Assembly (NCBI GenBank): GCA_014607495.2 | Contig: CP053172.1 | Span: forward strand, 2,432,888 to 2,496,887 | Length of the DNA stretch: 64,000 nucleotides | Direction of reading: 5' to 3' | Source: Carposina sasakii | Taxonomy: Eukaryota; Arthropoda; Insecta; Lepidoptera; Carposinidae | In this document: in pieces, positions 61,195 to 64,000 of the stretch | Layout of the letters: each line of letters begins with the position of its first letter | How positions within the stretch are numbered: position 1 is the stretch's first letter | Notes under the pieces: generated by a model | The model's input: the letters and a program-made list of their open reading frames with translations, nothing else | What the model was told of the DNA's origin: nothing | Databases searched by the model: none | Made by a program: the position numbers and the translations under genes

Positions 61195-61300
61195 CATAGT
61201 ATAAAATTATTAATAAAGAAAATGGAAAAAACTCTTCACCCGAGTGGGAATCGAACCCACGACCACTGCAAACCGTATAACATAGTGTAAGAACCCTCTT
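61195..61300 (-). mobile_element. tRNA-derived SINE fragment
   Basis: Antisense B box (GTGGGTTCGATTCCCACTCG on the - strand) followed by AATGGAAAAAACTCTTCACC. No complete cloverleaf, so not a tRNA gene. Confidence 0.55.
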
Positions 61301-61892
61301 AAGGCGGTGTGATCAGACAAAAGAGGCATTTTAGAATCGATTTTTTAAATACTTGTCCGATTACCACAGTTCTAATTTTTTTATATGTTATTATTTAAAT
61401 CTTTATCAAGTTTGTGGCCAACGTGGAAACTTAATTACTTAAAAAATTCTCGATAGAATTTCGATTTGAAAATTACCTTTTTACGTTTTTATAAGCGATA
61501 TATCTTGAAAACTATTGTGAATATCAACACGAAACTTGCATAGTTGTATAGCGCTTTATCAGATCTAGTTTATGGCCAAAGTACATTTTTTGTAAATTTT
61601 GTAGATAATTAACAATTAATAAAAAACACATCTACAACTACGCTGTGTTCTAATCCTTGCACTGGCCAGTCTCGCTCGGAACATTCAGTACCGCCGTGAC
61701 CACTGTCAACGCCGGTTCTGTGCTTGTTTTTTCGCGCGCAAATACATAATATAAAATACTATATTATTTAGTAAGTAGACTTGGGAAATCGTAGTGTAAC
61801 AAAAGTTACAAAAAAGAGAGACCTTACGTAAAAAAGACTTATAGAAAACGTTAAGTACCTACCTACATAGATACTTTATAGTATGTTTTAGA
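61301..61892. other. Stretch without recognised gene
   Basis: AT-rich with a GC-richer patch near 61660-61735. Nothing recognised. Confidence 0.4.
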
Positions 61893-62105
61893 TTGTACTA
61901 GCGCCCGCCCACGGCTTTGCCCGCGTGAGAGTGCATTACTCCCGTGCGAAGCCGAGGCGGGTCCCTAGTTACATTATAAACCTTCCTTGTGAATCACTTT
62001 ATCTATTAAAAAAACCGCATCAAAAAAATCCGTTCCCTAGTTTGAAAGATCTAAGCATACCTATACATAGAGACAGACATCAGAAAGCGACTTTGTTTTA
62101 TAATA
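61893..62105 (+). repeat. Repeat family D copy
   Basis: TACTAGCGCCCGCCCACGGC to AGCGACTTTGTTTTATAA. Confidence 0.6.
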
Positions 62106-62358
62106 TGTAGTGATTTCGTATTTAAAAATGATATTCATATGTAGGTAATTATGTTACGTGTCTATTTGACCATTTCTACCTAGTATAATTTTATTTATCT
62201 ACTTAGTTTTTTTTAGATCCACAAAATCCCGGGAAAAAAATCCGGGATTTTTCCGAACATTTTGTGCAAAAGTTTACGTGTGTTAGTATAGTCCTCTTTA
62301 TGTCATTAAACTGCAAATAACTTAGTACCAATAGCAAATATAACAAGTAGCAGTATAT

Positions 62359-62626
62359 ACAGGGTGTAACAAAAAGGGTATGGTAAGCGAAATACTATAA
62401 AAACAACCCACTGTAGATAACATATCCCGAAATTTTTAGACTAGTAATCGCAGGTTTATTTTTCAAGATTGTATGTTCATAATATTCCTGAGTGGGTTAG
62501 GTGTTCTCCATACTATCTGGACAAATAAATATGTGATTTTTAGTCTCAAATTTTGGTGATAGGTTCTTTATAGTGGGTTATATTCATAGCTTTTCGGTTA
62601 ACATACCCCTTTTGTTACATCCTGTA
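62359..62626. mobile_element. MITE family A, copy 7 (complete)
   Basis: TACAGGGTGTAACAAAAAGG to TTTGTTACATCCTGTA. Confidence 0.83.
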
Positions 62627-62666
62627 TATACACCACTTTGGGGGATAATGGGCGTGACTATTATGC

Positions 62667-63046
62667 ATATACAGGATGATTTTTGGTCGTCAACGTTCCC
62701 GAAAACTACGGAATCTCCTCATCATCACGATCATTTTTCTCCATGGAAGCATACCTGGGAAGTGTCTGGTTTCCAAAATATTAGGGTCCAAAGTTGAGTA
62801 AATAGACTGCGTTTTTCTGCATAAATGCAGATAGACGCGCGTAGCAGGATTTTTTCACGAAAAATAATTAATATCTGTCTATAAAAAAACTAACATAAAC
62901 ACTGGACACTATAAAATTCGCACGATCAAGGAATTTAAAAATTAAAAAAAAAAAATCCCAGCATTTTTTTTGGCATAAACTTACTTTATTTCATGTAAAG
63001 AATACGTACCCTTCGTTAAAGGTGGCCACAAAAAAACACCCTGTAT
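62667..63046 (-). mobile_element. MITE family B, copy 6 (complete)
   Basis: TACAGGATGATTTTTGGTCG at the left and AAAAAACACCCTGTA at the right. Confidence 0.82.
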
Positions 63047-63097
63047 GTATATGATTTCAAATTGTTTCGAACATAAATCCCTAAGTTGCCCGCGAAT

Positions 63098-63830
63098 CCC
63101 TAGCTGTCCCGCGACTTCGTCCGCGTGAAGTAGTGACTTTCGGCAGCACTTTTAAATTTTTTTAGGCTAATTATTTTGCAAGTAAAACACATGTACATTA
63201 AAATAAGTTATTAAGCTTTTTTAAGTACATTTTTATATGCGACGTTTTTAGTATGATTTTTACGATTTTTAAAAGAGCTGTTTGTTTGCATATTGTCCTA
63301 CCTGATAATCATTATGAAGTTGTACTCGCATATTTGTAGTGAGACAAAACTTTTAAAAATGACGTAATTTCCATACAAACTTTCATCTTACATCCCTTTT
63401 TTGCATATGGCGCGCAGTGTTTGGCAAGTTTCTTACTTAATTCTCTGTATTGTTCTGTTCTATATTTTTATTTTCTGAGCCCTAAGCTTTTTTCCGATGT
63501 CACACAAAATTAAATTTTTCACCCCCTATTTTTAGCTCCTTTAGGGTATTCTTTTACAAACTTTGAATGTCGTATTTATTTATATCTAATGAAAAGCCTA
63601 AAAAATAAGTTTTAAGCTTCTAGCTTAAAAAATGACGTAATTTCCATACAAACTTTCATCCACTATTTCAACCACTTACATCTCTTTTTTGCATTAAAAA
63701 GTAGCCTATGTCCTTTCTCAGGCTCTAGACTATCTCTGTACCAAATTAAATTTAATTTAAATCGGTTCAGTAGTTTAGGCGTGATTGCGTAACACACAGA
63801 CAGACAGAGTTACTTTCGCATTTATAATCC
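63098..63830 (-). repeat. Helitron-like repeat (family K), copy 2
   Basis: CTAGCTGTCCCGCGACTTCG at the left, TAGCCTATGTCCTTTCTCAG and GGTTCAGTAGTTTAGGCGTG inside, ending with CAGACAGACAGAGTTAC. Partly duplicated inside (two AATGACGTAATTTCCATACA stretches). Confidence 0.6.
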
Positions 63831-64000
63831 GAAGGAAGAATTTGAAGATCATACTTTAATACCACTTTGGTGTAGAAGAGTTATAAATAATAATGTGTAT
63901 TATCCAGCAACTGCAACCTATAACCGATCATAGTTATTTGTTTAGGAGATATTTTTAATTGCACATCAAATAAATAATCGCCCATCAATTTAATCTCATC
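63831..64000. other. Window end, nothing recognised
   Basis: 170 bp AT-rich. Confidence 0.4.

Overview
The window is nuclear DNA of an insect, almost certainly a moth or butterfly. It has AT-rich introns with canonical GT/AG sites and a very dense, nested transposable-element load of lepidopteran type: RTE-like and CR1/Jockey-like LINE ends, tRNA-derived SINEs, piggyBac, Copia, pogo/Tigger and hAT-type elements, and many foldback MITEs. There are no operons, Shine-Dalgarno sites or CRISPR arrays. Intron structures were deduced by eye from reading frame and splice consensus.

Two host genes stand out. The first fills 6.5-34.2 kb on the + strand. I assemble 14 exons plus a candidate 21-nt microexon, which join without a frame break into a coiled-coil protein of about 931-938 residues. 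Its C-terminal half matches the Golgi/dense-core-vesicle protein CCDC186 (C. elegans CCCP-1, Drosophila Golgin104), an effector of Rab2. The second lies at 39.3-45.6 kb (+): five exons, about 268 residues, with an N-terminal Myb/SANT-like (Zeste-type) DNA-binding domain. Their introns consist largely of transposon insertions.

Layout: 1-1.54 kb, a long inverted repeat cut by the window edge. 1.85-4.21 kb, a degraded pogo/Tigger-type element with TA target duplication and arrays of a short ACCGCGG-type motif near both ends. 4.2-6.5 kb, repeats and a degenerate tandem array. 6.5-34.2 kb, CCDC186 with its TE-packed introns (including a 1.5-kb RTE-type LINE with an open ORF and a 12-bp target duplication). 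34.2-39 kb, SINE, LINE and MITE fragments. 39.3-45.6 kb, the Zeste-like gene. 45.7-53.1 kb, a mosaic of duplicated and inverted segments around a decayed Copia retrotransposon. 53.1-59.2 kb, remnants of an unidentified ORF family whose putative intron holds a decayed piggyBac element. 59.4-64 kb, a SINE, two exons of another repeat-associated ORF on the - strand, and further MITEs.

No wholly new system is demonstrable by eye. The points most worth a second look are: the 662/676-bp element present twice with the same two ends, bounded each time by TAA repeats; a foldback MITE ending 4-5 bp from a CCDC186 splice donor; a repeat copy that differs from its neighbour almost only by many small deletions; the 350-bp inverted repeats around the Copia block; and the unidentified ORF families at 55-56 kb and 60-61 kb.
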